Origin: CAVWCQ01 sp963753545
GTDB lineage: Bacteria > Chloroflexota > Anaerolineae > Aggregatilineales > Aggregatilineaceae
Reading direction: 5' to 3'
Length of the DNA: 64,000 nucleotides
Assembly (NCBI GenBank): GCA_963753545.1
Contig: CAVWCQ010000011.1
Coordinates: 248,001-312,000, forward strand
A program made the translations under genes and the position numbers. This document shows positions 25,857 to 34,985 of the stretch, one piece after another (positions within the stretch are counted from its first letter, which is position 1; every line of letters starts with the position of its first letter). The notes below the pieces were generated by a model. It was not told the origin of the DNA. It searched no databases and saw nothing but the letters and a program-made list of their open reading frames with translations.

Positions 25857-27132
25857 TTATTCTGCTTCGGGCAGCACACCTACCGGGATATCCTGCGGTT
25901 GCGGGCCGCTTTGCCGTGAGCCGCGTGCCAGCAGGCCCAGTACCGGGGAGAGAATGATCGCGCTAGTGGTCAGCGCCGCCCGAACCGATCCGGCCTTGCC
26001 GATGTAGCCGACGGCAGGTCCGCCCGCAATCTGCCCCACCGCGTTCAACTGTGACGACATCGAAAAGACCGTCGCCCGCACATTCGAACTCGATGTGCTG
26101 ATTCAGCCATGCGTCCAGCAGGGGATAACCCGCTCCGCGCAGCACCTGAACAGTCCACAGCGCGGCCAGGGCCAGCCAGAACCCGCCAGTCAGGGCAAAG
26201 ACCAGCATACCGCCTACCATCAGCCCGTTGATACCCATCAGGGCGCGAGCGACGCGCCGCTGGTCGTTCGTATTCACCCTCCGCCTCAGGAGTTCCGTCA
26301 CCCCGATAGAGAACAAGCTGGCTCCGGCGTAAATCAGGGCAATCCACGTCACAGGCTTAAGCGTTCCTGCCCAGGGCAGCGCAAAATCGTGCAGCACATG
26401 GGCTGTCCACAGCCGGTCAAAACCTTCGCTGTACAGGCCATAGATCGCGGAGATGCCCAAAAAGGTTAAAAGGATAGGCCGCCCCCGCACCAGTTTCGCC
26501 CCTAGTTGAAACGTGTGGAGCATGGCTTGAAACGTGGTGCGATCTTCTTTGGGAGTTGGTTTGAAGCCGTTTTCGGGCATAATGGCGATCATTAGAAGGC
26601 CCGTGCTAACGATCAGCGTACCGCCCAACACAATGGGCAGTTGAACGTTGATATTGCCCAGAATGGCGCTGAGACTGATGCCCACCAAACCGCCGATCTG
26701 CCCGATCTGTGCGCCGCGCATGAAGGCGCGCCCGGCCCGTTCTTCACCTACTTCGTCTGCAATCCAGGCTTGTGTCGCGCCGCTGGTGAATGTCGCGCCC
26801 AGACCCCAGAACAACTGGGCCAGCAGGACAATGCCAAAGTGTGGGAATAACCCCTCAATCACAAAGCCAGTCCCGATCAACAGCAGCCCGATCCAGACGG
26901 ATAGGCGGCGGCTGAATACATCGGCAACAATCCCGGTGGGAATCTCAAAGACCAGCACGATCGATTCGAGAAGCGTGCCAACCAGGACCAGTTGCAAGGG
27001 GTTGAGGTGAACCACCGTCACCTGGTAGAGCATGCTGACCGTGAAGATCATGGCAAAACAAAACGCGGTGATGCTCTCCATCAGCAGATAGACTTTGTAA
27101 GCATCGCGTTTGCGTGTTAAACGGTGAAACAT
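25857..27132 (-). CDS. MFS exporter, frame interrupted
   Basis: A 424-residue twelve-helix major facilitator (repaired), with the loop 2-3 motif GIVADVFSRRLSVWIG and N-terminal helices from YKVYLLMESITAFCFAMIFT. It resembles drug or macrolide efflux carriers. An extra base between 26082 and 26088 cuts the frame after LNQHIEFE; the other frame continues with VRATVFSMSSQLNAVGQIAG, which is typical MFS text. ATG follows GAGAGGAAAACACCTCC. The 225-base leader holds a short peptide gene with its own ribosome site and several hairpins, suggesting translation-coupled induction. The substrate is unknown. Confidence 0.85.
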
Positions 27133-27357
27133 GGAGGTGTTTTCCTCTCAGGATAGTGGCCAATAGGCTGGCCTATTGGCTTGCCAACAGGAATCAAAAA
27201 TCCACAGGCATCTGTGGCCGGGTGGCAAATTTTCCTGAAAGGAGGAGGTTCTAGCCGCTATCCGGTCAGCAGATGTACGACGAATCGGATACGATGGCGA
27301 CTAGTGTTGTCATAGACGGTCCCTCAAACTAGAGCGGCAAACTGCCGCAGGGCAACG
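27133..27357 (-). promoter_or_regulatory. Attenuator-like leader of the MFS gene
   Basis: Read on the minus strand from a start near 27357: a GCGGCA-AAC-TGCCGC-type hairpin (27333-27347), the leader peptide, an anti-Shine-Dalgarno-like stretch CCTCCTCCTTTC near 27240, a CCACAG-ATGC-CTGTGG stem (27201-27216), and a perfect GCCAATAGG-CCAG-CCTATTGGC hairpin (27159-27180) 27 bases before the start codon. This is the arrangement of ribosome-stalling leaders of resistance genes. Folding was by eye. Confidence 0.5.
27266..27313 (-). CDS. Putative leader peptide of the MFS gene
   Basis: A 15-codon frame, MTTLVAIVSDSSYIC, with GAGGGA seven bases before the ATG. It lies wholly inside the structured leader. 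Similar small peptides control macrolide and chloramphenicol resistance genes by stalling. The peptide itself matches nothing I know. Confidence 0.45.
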   Translation of the reverse strand: MTTLVAIVSDSSYIC

Positions 27358-27363
27358 TGAACA

Positions 27364-27393
27364 ATCGTATCATAACGGCGGGCCGCAAGTCAA
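27364..27393 (-). promoter_or_regulatory. Promoter of the MFS leader
   Basis: TTGACT (27393-27388) and TACGAT (27369-27364), 18-base spacer, minus strand. Confidence 0.55.
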
Positions 27394-27496
27394 CACGGCT
27401 TTTGTTGGAACTCTCATAATACATTAATAAATCCAATCGGGACGCTTTCGACGTAACTAATGCATACAATGAAGAGTTGGAGGAAACGAGGTCAAA

Positions 27497-28588
27497 ATGG
27501 GTAATCGAAAGCTGTGGATCACGCTGTTTATCGCTATCCTGGCGGCAGCGGCCCTTTTAAGTGCGGGGGCGGCATCGGCGCAGGACCAACCAACACCAAC
27601 GGTCAAGTTGGGCAGCAGCACCGATTTAGGGTCCTTCCTGGTTGGTCCAGAGGGGATGACCCTCTACTTATATACGGCAGACACTCCGGGCGTCAGCAAC
27701 TGTTATGATCAATGTGCCACGAATTGGCCGCCGCTGTTGGTTCAGGAAGGCGAAATGCCGACCCTCGACGCGGGTATTCCGGGTATGCTTGGCGTCGTGA
27801 CGCGCACCGATGATACCTACCAGGTCGCGTTTAATGGGATGCCGCTTTATTACTGGAAGAACGACGCGGCGGTGGGTGATACGACTGGACAGGGTGTGGG
27901 CGATGTCTGGTGGGTGGTCAAACCAGCAACCGTGTCACTGGGCAGCAATGCGGATCTGGGATCGTTCCTGGTTGACGCCAATGGGATGACGCTCTACATG
28001 TACACCGCAGACACGCCAGATACAAGCACCTGCTATGATCAGTGCGCGCAGAACTGGCCTCCGCTGATGGCGACCGAAGGCGAAACCGCCAGCTTACAAC
28101 CCGGACTGGCTGGCACACTGGGCACAACCGCCCGCACCGACGGCGGCAATCAGGTGACCTATAATGGGATGCCGCTCTATTTCTGGAAGAATGACGCGGC
28201 TCCTGGCGATGCCACCGGGCAGGCTGTTGGCGATGTCTGGTATGTTGTCCAACCGCCCACGCTGGCGACTGCCGACAGCACCGATCTCGGATCGTTCCTG
28301 GTCGGGCCAAACGGCATGACGCTCTACATGTACACCAAAGATACGCCGGGCGTCAGCAACTGCTACGATCAATGCGCCGTGAAATGGCCGCCGCTGCTGG
28401 TTGGTTCGGGCCAAACCCCCGCTGTTGGCGATGGCGTGACGGGCGAGGTGAGCGTTATTACCCGCACCGATGGCACGATGCAGGTCGCCTACAATGGTAT
28501 GCCCCTCTATTACTGGATCAAGGATGTCATTCCTGGTGATACCACCGGGCAGAATGTGGGTGAAGTCTGGTTCGTGGTAGCCCCGTAA
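27497..28588 (+). CDS. Secreted protein with three Yx(F/W/Y)xxD lipoprotein-type repeats
   Basis: A 363-residue protein with a signal peptide (LWITLFIAILAAAALLSAGA, cleavage near ASAQD). Three repeats of about 110 residues follow, each with DLGSFLV, GMTLYxYTxDTP, CYDQCAxxWPPL, and NGMPLYYW or NGMPLYFW ending in GDVW or GEVW. This is the COG4315 family, known from secreted or lipid-anchored proteins of unknown role in bacteria and archaea. Each repeat carries a Cys pair. No lipobox is present, so it is probably released or wall-bound. GTTGGAGGAAACGAGGTCAA gives a good ribosome site. Confidence 0.9.
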   Translation: MGNRKLWITLFIAILAAAALLSAGAASAQDQPTPTVKLGSSTDLGSFLVGPEGMTLYLYTADTPGVSNCYDQCATNWPPLLVQEGEMPTLDAGIPGMLGVVTRTDDTYQVAFNGMPLYYWKNDAAVGDTTGQGVGDVWWVVKPATVSLGSNADLGSFLVDANGMTLYMYTADTPDTSTCYDQCAQNWPPLMATEGETASLQPGLAGTLGTTARTDGGNQVTYNGMPLYFWKNDAAPGDATGQAVGDVWYVVQPPTLATADSTDLGSFLVGPNGMTLYMYTKDTPGVSNCYDQCAVKWPPLLVGSGQTPAVGDGVTGEVSVITRTDGTMQVAYNGMPLYYWIKDVIPGDTTGQNVGEVWFVVAP

Positions 28589-28611
28589 CGAGTGCTGGAC
28601 TGTTGTACAGA

Positions 28612-28652
28612 GGGGACGGCCAGTACGTAGGCCGCCCCCTCTTTTTCTTTTT
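28612..28652 (+). terminator. Intrinsic terminator
   Basis: GGGGACGGCC and GGCCGCCCC around an 8-base loop, followed by TCTTTTTCTTTTT. It serves the plus-strand repeat gene and abuts the convergent gene. Confidence 0.75.
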
Positions 28653-30366
28653 ACGGTCCCCATTGGAAGCGGGAAGTCTGCCCCCGTGTTTCCGGCTGGG
28701 TAACATTGCCGCTGCTCATGTCAATCACAATCAGATCGCCTGCGGTACAGCCGTTGTCGCTGTACTCCATATTGCGGAACCCAGCGATCATAGCCGGACG
28801 TGATCCATCCGCGCTGGGAGCGGTTAGCTGCGGCAGTTCGGCGTAGCCGCCGGATCGTTCTCCGTAGAGTATCTGGTATGGCCCCGTGACGGAATCTGCG
28901 ACCAGCACGCGCCAGTACTGCGGCCCCATCGTCGCTGCCGAACCAACCAGTGCATAAACGCGCCCCTCGATTGCGACATCTTCCACTGGAAAGGTTTGAT
29001 CGAGGATCACGCCTGGCGGCGCATCCGGAGCAGCAGGATCAAGGAGGAACAGGCCGGGTACTTCCATACCCAACTGTGAGTTCCAGGTGAGGACGCGGCC
29101 ATCTGCTGTCCATATAGCTGGTCCCATCCCACGCCCGGTTAATTCGGTGATGCTGCCTGTCGCCACATCCGCCACGCCCAGGAAACCCCATTCCCAATAT
29201 CCCACCCCGACGAGCAGTTTCGCTCCGTCAGCACTCCACGACGGCGAGAAATAATTCCGAATCTGGTCGATATGGGCCGGGTCGCCCTGGTTTTGCAGGA
29301 ATGCGCGGGGCGGCGCGCTGCCATCGGACGGAACAAGCCAAACTCCGCGCCCATCGCTGTAGGCGATCTGCGCCGCATCGGGACTCCAATCCAGGTTGAT
29401 GCTGCCGCACGTCACATCGAGCGTTGCCAGCGTGCGCCGATTGGAGCCGTCGCGGTTGACTGCCGTCAACGTGTTCGCCGTGGCAAAAGCGATCTGGCTG
29501 CCGTCGGGTGTCATATCGAAATTGAGGACCGGAACGCTTTCTGCCGTGAGCGCCTGCGCTGTCCCGCCCTCTCGACCCAGGAGCCAGATCTGGGCCGTGC
29601 CGTTAACATCCGGGGCCGCATAAAACAGATCGGCGGGTAAAAGCGTGCCAGATGCAGCGGCGGGCGGCATGGCACCCCAATCAAACTGAATAGCTCCGGC
29701 AGTTCCCGGCACAACCAGCCCGTTTTCCAGAATCACGCCTTGAGCCGGGGCCAGAGATGGCATTGGGCCGCCTGACTCGGCCTGCGGATTTTCGCCAGCA
29801 GGCTGAACAACCCAGGGTTGATCGGGCTGGCGGCTGATCTGGTCAAAGCCCCCGCTCTCTTGTTGGGCAATGATCGTGGATGGATCGAGCCAGTAAAGGC
29901 TGATCCAGTTACCAGAAACATTGTTGAATATAAAGTTACCCGTTTCGTCGGGGCGCAGATCGGCAATACGGATACCGCCCGGTATCAGGTACGCAATAGA
30001 CGCCGCATCTGGAGACCAGGCAATCGAAGTCACTCCTGGCGCTATAGATACAGGCAGTGGAGAGTCAAATTCCAGCACAAAGCCGCTCTGGTTGTTCAAC
30101 GCACTAACGATCACCGCGCTGTTAAGCATGGTGCGGTAGACATACCACGACCCATCCGGCGCGATATCAAAATCCAGGACTGGCTGATCGGGCGACGATA
30201 TCACCGTCTGCTCCCCGCTGTACCGATCCACGCGGATCAACTCCCGCTCCGAAGTCAGAATATAGAGATCAGCAGGCAGGGGGAAAGCCGAGCCTTGGGC
30301 AAATACGGCGCTGCTCGGCAGCACCAGCACAACAAGATAGAGAACCAGGTACAGAAAGCGTTTCAT
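28651..30366 (-). CDS. Secreted TolB-like beta-propeller protein
   Basis: A 571-residue protein with a signal peptide (MKRFLYLVLYLVVLVLPSSA). Repeated WSPDAASIAY, MTPDGSQIAFA, DWSPDAAQIAYS and SWSADGAKLLVG blades mark a WD40/TolB-like propeller of six or more blades. It likely binds ligands outside the membrane. ATG at 30366 follows GAGGGGCTGCCATC. No enzymatic motif and no anchor. The two propeller genes near 62-64 kb are of the same broad type but diverged. Confidence 0.82.
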   Translation of the reverse strand: MKRFLYLVLYLVVLVLPSSAVFAQGSAFPLPADLYILTSERELIRVDRYSGEQTVISSPDQPVLDFDIAPDGSWYVYRTMLNSAVIVSALNNQSGFVLEFDSPLPVSIAPGVTSIAWSPDAASIAYLIPGGIRIADLRPDETGNFIFNNVSGNWISLYWLDPSTIIAQQESGGFDQISRQPDQPWVVQPAGENPQAESGGPMPSLAPAQGVILENGLVVPGTAGAIQFDWGAMPPAAASGTLLPADLFYAAPDVNGTAQIWLLGREGGTAQALTAESVPVLNFDMTPDGSQIAFATANTLTAVNRDGSNRRTLATLDVTCGSINLDWSPDAAQIAYSDGRGVWLVPSDGSAPPRAFLQNQGDPAHIDQIRNYFSPSWSADGAKLLVGVGYWEWGFLGVADVATGSITELTGRGMGPAIWTADGRVLTWNSQLGMEVPGLFLLDPAAPDAPPGVILDQTFPVEDVAIEGRVYALVGSAATMGPQYWRVLVADSVTGPYQILYGERSGGYAELPQLTAPSADGSRPAMIAGFRNMEYSDNGCTAGDLIVIDMSSGNVTQPETRGQTSRFQWGP

Positions 30367-30503
30367 GATGGCAGCCCCTCGTTGGTCCACAAGGTGTTAA
30401 TATACCTGTGCAGTATAGCAGGGATAGTGCTCCAGCGGCTAGCAGGGCCATTTGCGACGCGGTATGCTAGGGCCGTTTCTATTCGTCATAAGGTTTCAAC
30501 GAC

Positions 30504-31301
30504 ATGACCGTCCAACACCCCCTACACATCGCACGCGGCGCGGAGCCATTTCTGCTGGAGGGCGGCGACGTAGGCTGCGTCTGCACGCATGGATTCACGG
30601 CCTCTCCTGAGGAAATGCGCTGGTTGGGCAGCTACTTAAACAAGCGCGGGCTGACTGTTTATGGACCGCGCCTCGCCGGACACGGCACGAATCCCGCTCA
30701 GATGCGCCGCCAGACGTGGCCGGATTGGTACGAGAGTTTGCTGGATGGAGTTGCACTGCTGCGGGCGCGCTGCCGCAAGGTGTTCACGCTCGGACTATCA
30801 ATGGGCGCGCTGCTCAGCTTACGAGCGGGGGCGGCAGGCGAAGTTGATGGCGTGGTGGCAATGGCTGCGCCGCTGCGTCCGAACAAATCAAACATGAAAT
30901 ATGCCAGACTTTTAAAATATGTTCGTCCCTACTGGCCCAAGACAGATTGGCCGAGCGACCTGGACCGCCGGGTGCGTGAGACTCAGCGGTTGATGGGCCA
31001 GGAGGATTATGGGCGCGGTGATTATCCGGTGATGCCAACTGCCTCTGTCGAACAGCTCTGGCGGCTGATGGGCGAGGTGCGTAACCACCTGCACGAGATC
31101 ACCGTTCCACTGCTGCTGATCTATTCCAAGGGCGATCAGACTGTGCCCTATGACAATATGGCCCTGGCTGCCGCGCGCGTGCAGAGCGCTGATCTGGTGC
31201 AAAAAACGCTCGAACGCAGCGGTCACTGCCTGCCGCAGGAGATCGAGCGCGAAACCGTCTACGAACTGGTGTGGGACTTTTTAGCGGCGCGATTGGAATA
31301 A
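30504..31301 (+). CDS. Alpha/beta hydrolase, carboxylesterase/monoacylglycerol-lipase type
   Basis: A 265-residue cytosolic hydrolase. The oxyanion segment is CVCTHGFTASPEEMRWLG, the nucleophile elbow GLSMGA, the acid Asp probably in YSKGDQTVP, and the His in RSGHCLPQEIER. The layout and length match Est30-type esterases that cleave short acyl esters. It heads a plus-strand run of five genes with small gaps, including a transporter, but the natural substrate cannot be told. Confidence 0.9.
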   Translation: MTVQHPLHIARGAEPFLLEGGDVGCVCTHGFTASPEEMRWLGSYLNKRGLTVYGPRLAGHGTNPAQMRRQTWPDWYESLLDGVALLRARCRKVFTLGLSMGALLSLRAGAAGEVDGVVAMAAPLRPNKSNMKYARLLKYVRPYWPKTDWPSDLDRRVRETQRLMGQEDYGRGDYPVMPTASVEQLWRLMGEVRNHLHEITVPLLLIYSKGDQTVPYDNMALAAARVQSADLVQKTLERSGHCLPQEIERETVYELVWDFLAARLE

Positions 31302-31367
31302 CCAATCAATTGGGCGCGGCAAGCCTGCGTTCGGAGCTAAGCCGTGCTCCTACAGAAGGAATTATTT

Positions 31368-32561
31368 GTGCTAAGGCTGTGGCGAGACATTGGGCACGAT
31401 GCCCGTTGGGTGATGGGTTCCTTCATGCTGTGGGGAATGGGCGAAGGACTGTGGATTTACATTCTGCCCCTCTACGTCAAATCACTGGGAGCAACGCCGT
31501 CCCAAACAGGCTTTGTGATTGGCATGTGGGGGTTGGCGCGCCTGCTGTTTATCCTGCCAACCGGCATCCTGGCTGACCGGTGGGGCGCGCGGCGGCTGAT
31601 GCTGCCCGGCTGGTATATCGGTCTGATAGGCGGGCTGATGATGGGACTGGCCCCCGACTGGCGCTGGGCCGCACCCGGTTTTTTTGTCTATGGCATCTCG
31701 TCGGCAGCCATCCCCGCCACCAATCTCTATCTGGCACAAAGCGCCCGCCACGATCCGACCCGGCACCCTGACCTGCCCGTCCAGGCATCACTGACCATGC
31801 TCTGGGCAACCTACGCGATTGGGTTGATCCCTTCGCCCACCATTGGCGGTCTGATCGGAGACTGGATCGGGCTGCGCGCCGTGTTTCTGATTGGAACGTT
31901 CTGGTTTTTCCTGAGCACACTGGCGATTCTCCGCACCCGGCCCTACCCCACCCCGCCTACCCCCGAAAGGGGATACGATTACCGAGGCGTGCTCAGCCAG
32001 TGGAGTGTCATTCTGCCGTTTGCGATTACGACGCTGGGATTTATCTGGCTCTACGTGGGCCAGACCCTCGCCCCGCAATTTTTGGAAGATGTGCGGCATT
32101 ATTCACCCTCGACAATTGGCTCAATGGGCACGCTGATCGCGCTGGGTACGACGATCTTCAGCCTGCGCCTGGGCGTGCTGTCGTCATGGCGCGGTTTTTT
32201 TGCTAGTCTCTGCATAGTGATGATGGGTTTTGTGCTGCTGCTGATCAGCGGCGCATGGCCGGTTGTGGCGGTAGGCTATTTCCTGGTGGGGGCCTACAAC
32301 ACAGCCCGACCGATGGCGGTCAGCATCATCAGTGAGCGGGTGGACGAACATCAGCGTGGGATGGCCTATGCCCTTCTGGATACACTCGCCGGGTTAGCCT
32401 CGGTAACGGGGTCCAATCTGGCAGGTATTCTCTATGGCTACAGCCCCAACTGGCCCTTTGAAGCGGCTGTCGGAGGGATTATCTCCGCCGTGGCACTGGG
32501 CTGGCTCGTTCAGCGCCGAATCGTCTTTCGCCACCGGGTTGACTCTGTATTGGTAGACTAG
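31368..32561 (+). CDS. MFS transporter
   Basis: A 397-residue twelve-helix carrier. The loop 2-3 motif GILADRWGARRLMLPG is present, and the C-terminal half repeats the fold (YALLDTLAGLASVTGSNLAG). GTG at 31368 is preferred because AGAAGGA lies at the right distance; a GTG 24 bases earlier is possible. No specificity residues recognised. It is in a run with the esterase and YkvA-like genes. Confidence 0.87.
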   Translation: MLRLWRDIGHDARWVMGSFMLWGMGEGLWIYILPLYVKSLGATPSQTGFVIGMWGLARLLFILPTGILADRWGARRLMLPGWYIGLIGGLMMGLAPDWRWAAPGFFVYGISSAAIPATNLYLAQSARHDPTRHPDLPVQASLTMLWATYAIGLIPSPTIGGLIGDWIGLRAVFLIGTFWFFLSTLAILRTRPYPTPPTPERGYDYRGVLSQWSVILPFAITTLGFIWLYVGQTLAPQFLEDVRHYSPSTIGSMGTLIALGTTIFSLRLGVLSSWRGFFASLCIVMMGFVLLLISGAWPVVAVGYFLVGAYNTARPMAVSIISERVDEHQRGMAYALLDTLAGLASVTGSNLAGILYGYSPNWPFEAAVGGIISAVALGWLVQRRIVFRHRVDSVLVD

Positions 32562-32578
32562 CTTGAGGTGTTAACGGA

Positions 32579-32908
32579 ATGGCTGAGAAATACCGGCGAA
32601 CCGATCCTGCTTTTTTAGGTCGCCTGTGGAATAATGTTTCGCTGTCGGCGCGTTTGATGCTTGACCGGCGCGTGAGAATGTCAACTAAATTGATTCCCCT
32701 GGCGATGATTGCCTACATCTTATCGCCTATCGATCTGATCCCGGAGTTTTTGCTCCCGTTTGGTTTGGCCGACGATCTCAGCGTATTTTTGTTGGGATTG
32801 CAGTGGTTCATTCGCAGCGTGCCGCCTGATATTGTGGCCCAATATCAAGCCAAACGCAGCCAGCCGAAGCAGATTATTGAAGGGGACTATCAGGTCAAGG
32901 AAGAGTAG
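32579..32908 (+). CDS. DUF1232 (YkvA-like) membrane protein
   Basis: A 109-residue protein with the family core KLIPLAMIAYILSPIDLIPE, then FGLADDLSVFLLGLQWFI. The motif of Ser-Pro-Ile-Asp-Leu-Ile-Pro and the later Asp-Asp pair is typical. The function of the family is not established. It is seventeen bases after the MFS gene and two bases before the phosphatase-like gene, so translation is probably coupled. Confidence 0.9.
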   Translation: MAEKYRRTDPAFLGRLWNNVSLSARLMLDRRVRMSTKLIPLAMIAYILSPIDLIPEFLLPFGLADDLSVFLLGLQWFIRSVPPDIVAQYQAKRSQPKQIIEGDYQVKEE

Positions 32909-32910
32909 CA

Positions 32911-33543
32911 ATGCCATTCTTATACTTGATCCGGCATCCGAAAACGCTGCCCGATCCGACTGTGCCTGGATCACAGTGGCAGATCAGCGAGGAAGGGTTA
33001 GCCCAGGTGGATGCTCTGCTCACCGCGCCATTGTGGGGCGGCGTAGCAACGATCTATACCAGCCAGGAACACAAGGCGGCAGCCGTTGGCGAGGCAGTTC
33101 AGGCCGCCTTTGGGATTCCTTTTGTAACGGTCGAAGGGCTGCACGAAGCCCGGCGGGATGATTGGGTCGATCCCGATACTTTCCCGGCGGCCCAGGCATC
33201 CTTTTTCAGCCGCCCCCAGCAGGCCCCCCTGAGCGGATGGGAGTCAGCGCAGGAGGCGAGCGCGCGCTTTGCCGCCGCCATGTCTGGCATCCTGGCCCAT
33301 TCGCCAACGCCTGATACCATTGCAGTCGTGGCTCATGGCACTGTGTTAACCCTGTATCTCGCGCATCTCCAACGAGAGCAGCCTTCCTTCGAAGCCTGGA
33401 GACGGCTGGGTTTTGCCGAGGTGATGGCGCTGGATCGGGCCACCTTGCGTCCGATTACGCCATTTCTGGCAGCCCCCTACGATGGAGTGCCTTATACACG
33501 CAGGCGACCTCATGAAGATCGGCATCCTGTCGGATACCCATAA
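32911..33543 (+). CDS. Histidine phosphatase superfamily protein
   Basis: A 210-residue phosphoglycerate-mutase-like protein. The catalytic His lies in LIRHPKT, where the usual Gly of the RHG motif is Pro, and the second His in VVAHGTVLTLYLAH. Other family features (TSQEHKAAAVGEAV, EARRDDW) are present. It should remove phosphate from a small molecule or protein in the cytosol. The C-terminus overlaps the next gene by 32 bases, longer than usual, so the last residues may reflect a base error. Confidence 0.85.
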   Translation: MPFLYLIRHPKTLPDPTVPGSQWQISEEGLAQVDALLTAPLWGGVATIYTSQEHKAAAVGEAVQAAFGIPFVTVEGLHEARRDDWVDPDTFPAAQASFFSRPQQAPLSGWESAQEASARFAAAMSGILAHSPTPDTIAVVAHGTVLTLYLAHLQREQPSFEAWRRLGFAEVMALDRATLRPITPFLAAPYDGVPYTRRRPHEDRHPVGYP

Positions 33544-34018
33544 CCACAGCAGCAATACCAAAACGGCTTTGGAAGCTCTGCGCGAACGCGGCGCTTCCCG
33601 GCTGATTCACTGCGGGGATATCACCACGCCCGATATCATCTACCTCTTCGCAGGGTGGAATGTGACCTTCGTGTTGGGCAACACTGACCAGGATCGATAT
33701 GACCTGGGCATCGCGGCACAGTCCATTGGCGCGCCGCTGCCGCAGGCCTGTCTTGAGGTGGACGCGGGCGGAAAGCTGATCGGCGTGACGCACGGCAACG
33801 ATCACAACGCCCTGTTCCGGTTGATGGTTTGCAGCAAATATACGTATATCTGTCATGGGCATACCCACGAGCGCCGCGATGAATACCGCAGCGCCTATGC
33901 TGTGCGGGTGATTAATCCCGGTGCGCTGGGAGGCAGCCAGCGGCAGGCGCGCTCGGTCTGTCTGCTGGATACCGAGGCCGATACGGTGGAATTTATCCAG
34001 TTCCCTGATATGTTTTAA
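33512..34018 (+). CDS. YfcE-type metallophosphoesterase
   Basis: A 168-residue phosphodiesterase: GILSDTHNHSSNT, HCGDITTPDI, LGNTD, GVTHGNDHN and CHGHTHERRDE supply the two-metal site. The family acts on phosphodiesters with Mn ions in the cytosol. The start overlaps the end of the phosphatase-like gene, and the stop overlaps that of the convergent lipoprotein gene by a few bases. Confidence 0.92.
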   Translation: MKIGILSDTHNHSSNTKTALEALRERGASRLIHCGDITTPDIIYLFAGWNVTFVLGNTDQDRYDLGIAAQSIGAPLPQACLEVDAGGKLIGVTHGNDHNALFRLMVCSKYTYICHGHTHERRDEYRSAYAVRVINPGALGGSQRQARSVCLLDTEADTVEFIQFPDMF

Positions 34019-34569
34019 CTGCCCTGACCAGACACGATATCTTCGAGCGCCTCGCCATTGATCAACACAGAAACACCCGTCACTTCGGGGAACTGGCGGA
34101 TCGTCTCTTCGATCTGGGCGCGGAAGCGCGCATCTTCGCAGACTCCCGACAGCGAAAACGTTCCTGACAAATTCACGGTAGCGTGCCCGGCCTCATCCAA
34201 AACGACACTGTCCACCGCCAACTGCGCCTGATAGAGCGCGTTATAAAGGCCAAACTCGCCGTAAGTCTGGTCATGGATCGAAAATAACTGGCCTAAGGCA
34301 GTGGTGATGATCCCCTCGATATCCGATGGCAGGGCCACGTCCCGGTTCACGGCGACTGCACTATCACCACAGCCCACCGCCGGGCCAGACGTGCCGTTAT
34401 CCTCCAGAGCGATCAAAAAGACCTGCACCTGATTACCCGCTCCAACTGTCGCAATCCCAGTTGCACTGGCTGTTGGATTGGGGGTCGCCGTCGATTTATT
34501 CTTGTCCGTATCCAGGGTGCAGCCAACAACGGCGAGCAGCAGGATCAGGAAAAAAGTGAATCGTTTCAT
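34015..34569 (-). CDS. GerMN-domain lipoprotein
   Basis: A 184-residue lipoprotein. Signal peptide FFLILLLAVVGC ends in a lipobox Cys, then a Ser/Thr-rich spacer and a GerMN-like domain (VNRDVALPSDIEGIITTALG, then VNLSGTFSLSG, and EVTGVSVLINGE at the end). The family occurs in spore germination and envelope proteins; there is no sign of sporulation genes here. It is extracytoplasmic. The ncRNA candidate copy B lies about 180 bases upstream. Confidence 0.82.
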   Translation of the reverse strand: MKRFTFFLILLLAVVGCTLDTDKNKSTATPNPTASATGIATVGAGNQVQVFLIALEDNGTSGPAVGCGDSAVAVNRDVALPSDIEGIITTALGQLFSIHDQTYGEFGLYNALYQAQLAVDSVVLDEAGHATVNLSGTFSLSGVCEDARFRAQIEETIRQFPEVTGVSVLINGEALEDIVSGQGS

Positions 34570-34985
34570 AATCAACTATTCTCCTCATCGGCCTATATAA
34601 AAGACTCTAGGTGTTTGAGAAGAAACAGCCCACCGCGACACATCCAAATACAACAAAGCAGGCCTAATGATCCATTAACGGGCGATTTTGACTTATTTAC
34701 CAGGGCTTTAGTTGCATTTAGACCCCTCAAAACCCGTTCCGCCAGCCGAAGAAACGAGCTAGTTGATCGTTTCTTCTCGTGGCGATCCGCCGAATCACTA
34801 TTTTTTGGGGGTATCGCTAACCATTTCCTAACCTGTATCCCTGGCTCAAAAGAAAAGATAAGTTTCACCGCACATGAAAGGAGAACAGTCTATTTCTAGC
34901 ATACAACAAATTTCCCGCAAAAATACTCCTTTAAAGGTGAACTTTAAGTACTAATTAGAAGATATAGATGAGAAAAATAGGGGGA
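34570..34985. other. Long non-coding region with ncRNA candidate B
   Basis: About 415 bases without a convincing gene. A minus-strand GTG frame through it has no ribosome site and poor protein character. The right part holds the copy of the structured element; the left part (34576-34740) shows nothing recognisable. Confidence 0.65.
34748..34950 (-). ncRNA. Candidate structured non-coding RNA, copy B
   Basis: Minus-strand homologue of 13237-13453. In order: TACTTAAAGTTCACCTTTAA, GGAGTATTTT, a -10-like TATGCT (34903-34898), GTTAGGAAATGGTTAG (from 34832), ATCGCCACGAGAA (from 34786), and a final hairpin GAAGAAACGA-TCAACTAGC-TCGTTTCTTC. The stem of that hairpin differs from copy A, while CAACTA in the loop is shared, which would fit conservation of structure. 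The transcript would start near 34892. Confidence 0.55.

Noticed and set aside
34593..34868. Minus-strand GTG frame of 91 codons
   Set aside because: It overlaps the ncRNA candidate, has no ribosome site and no protein-like pattern.
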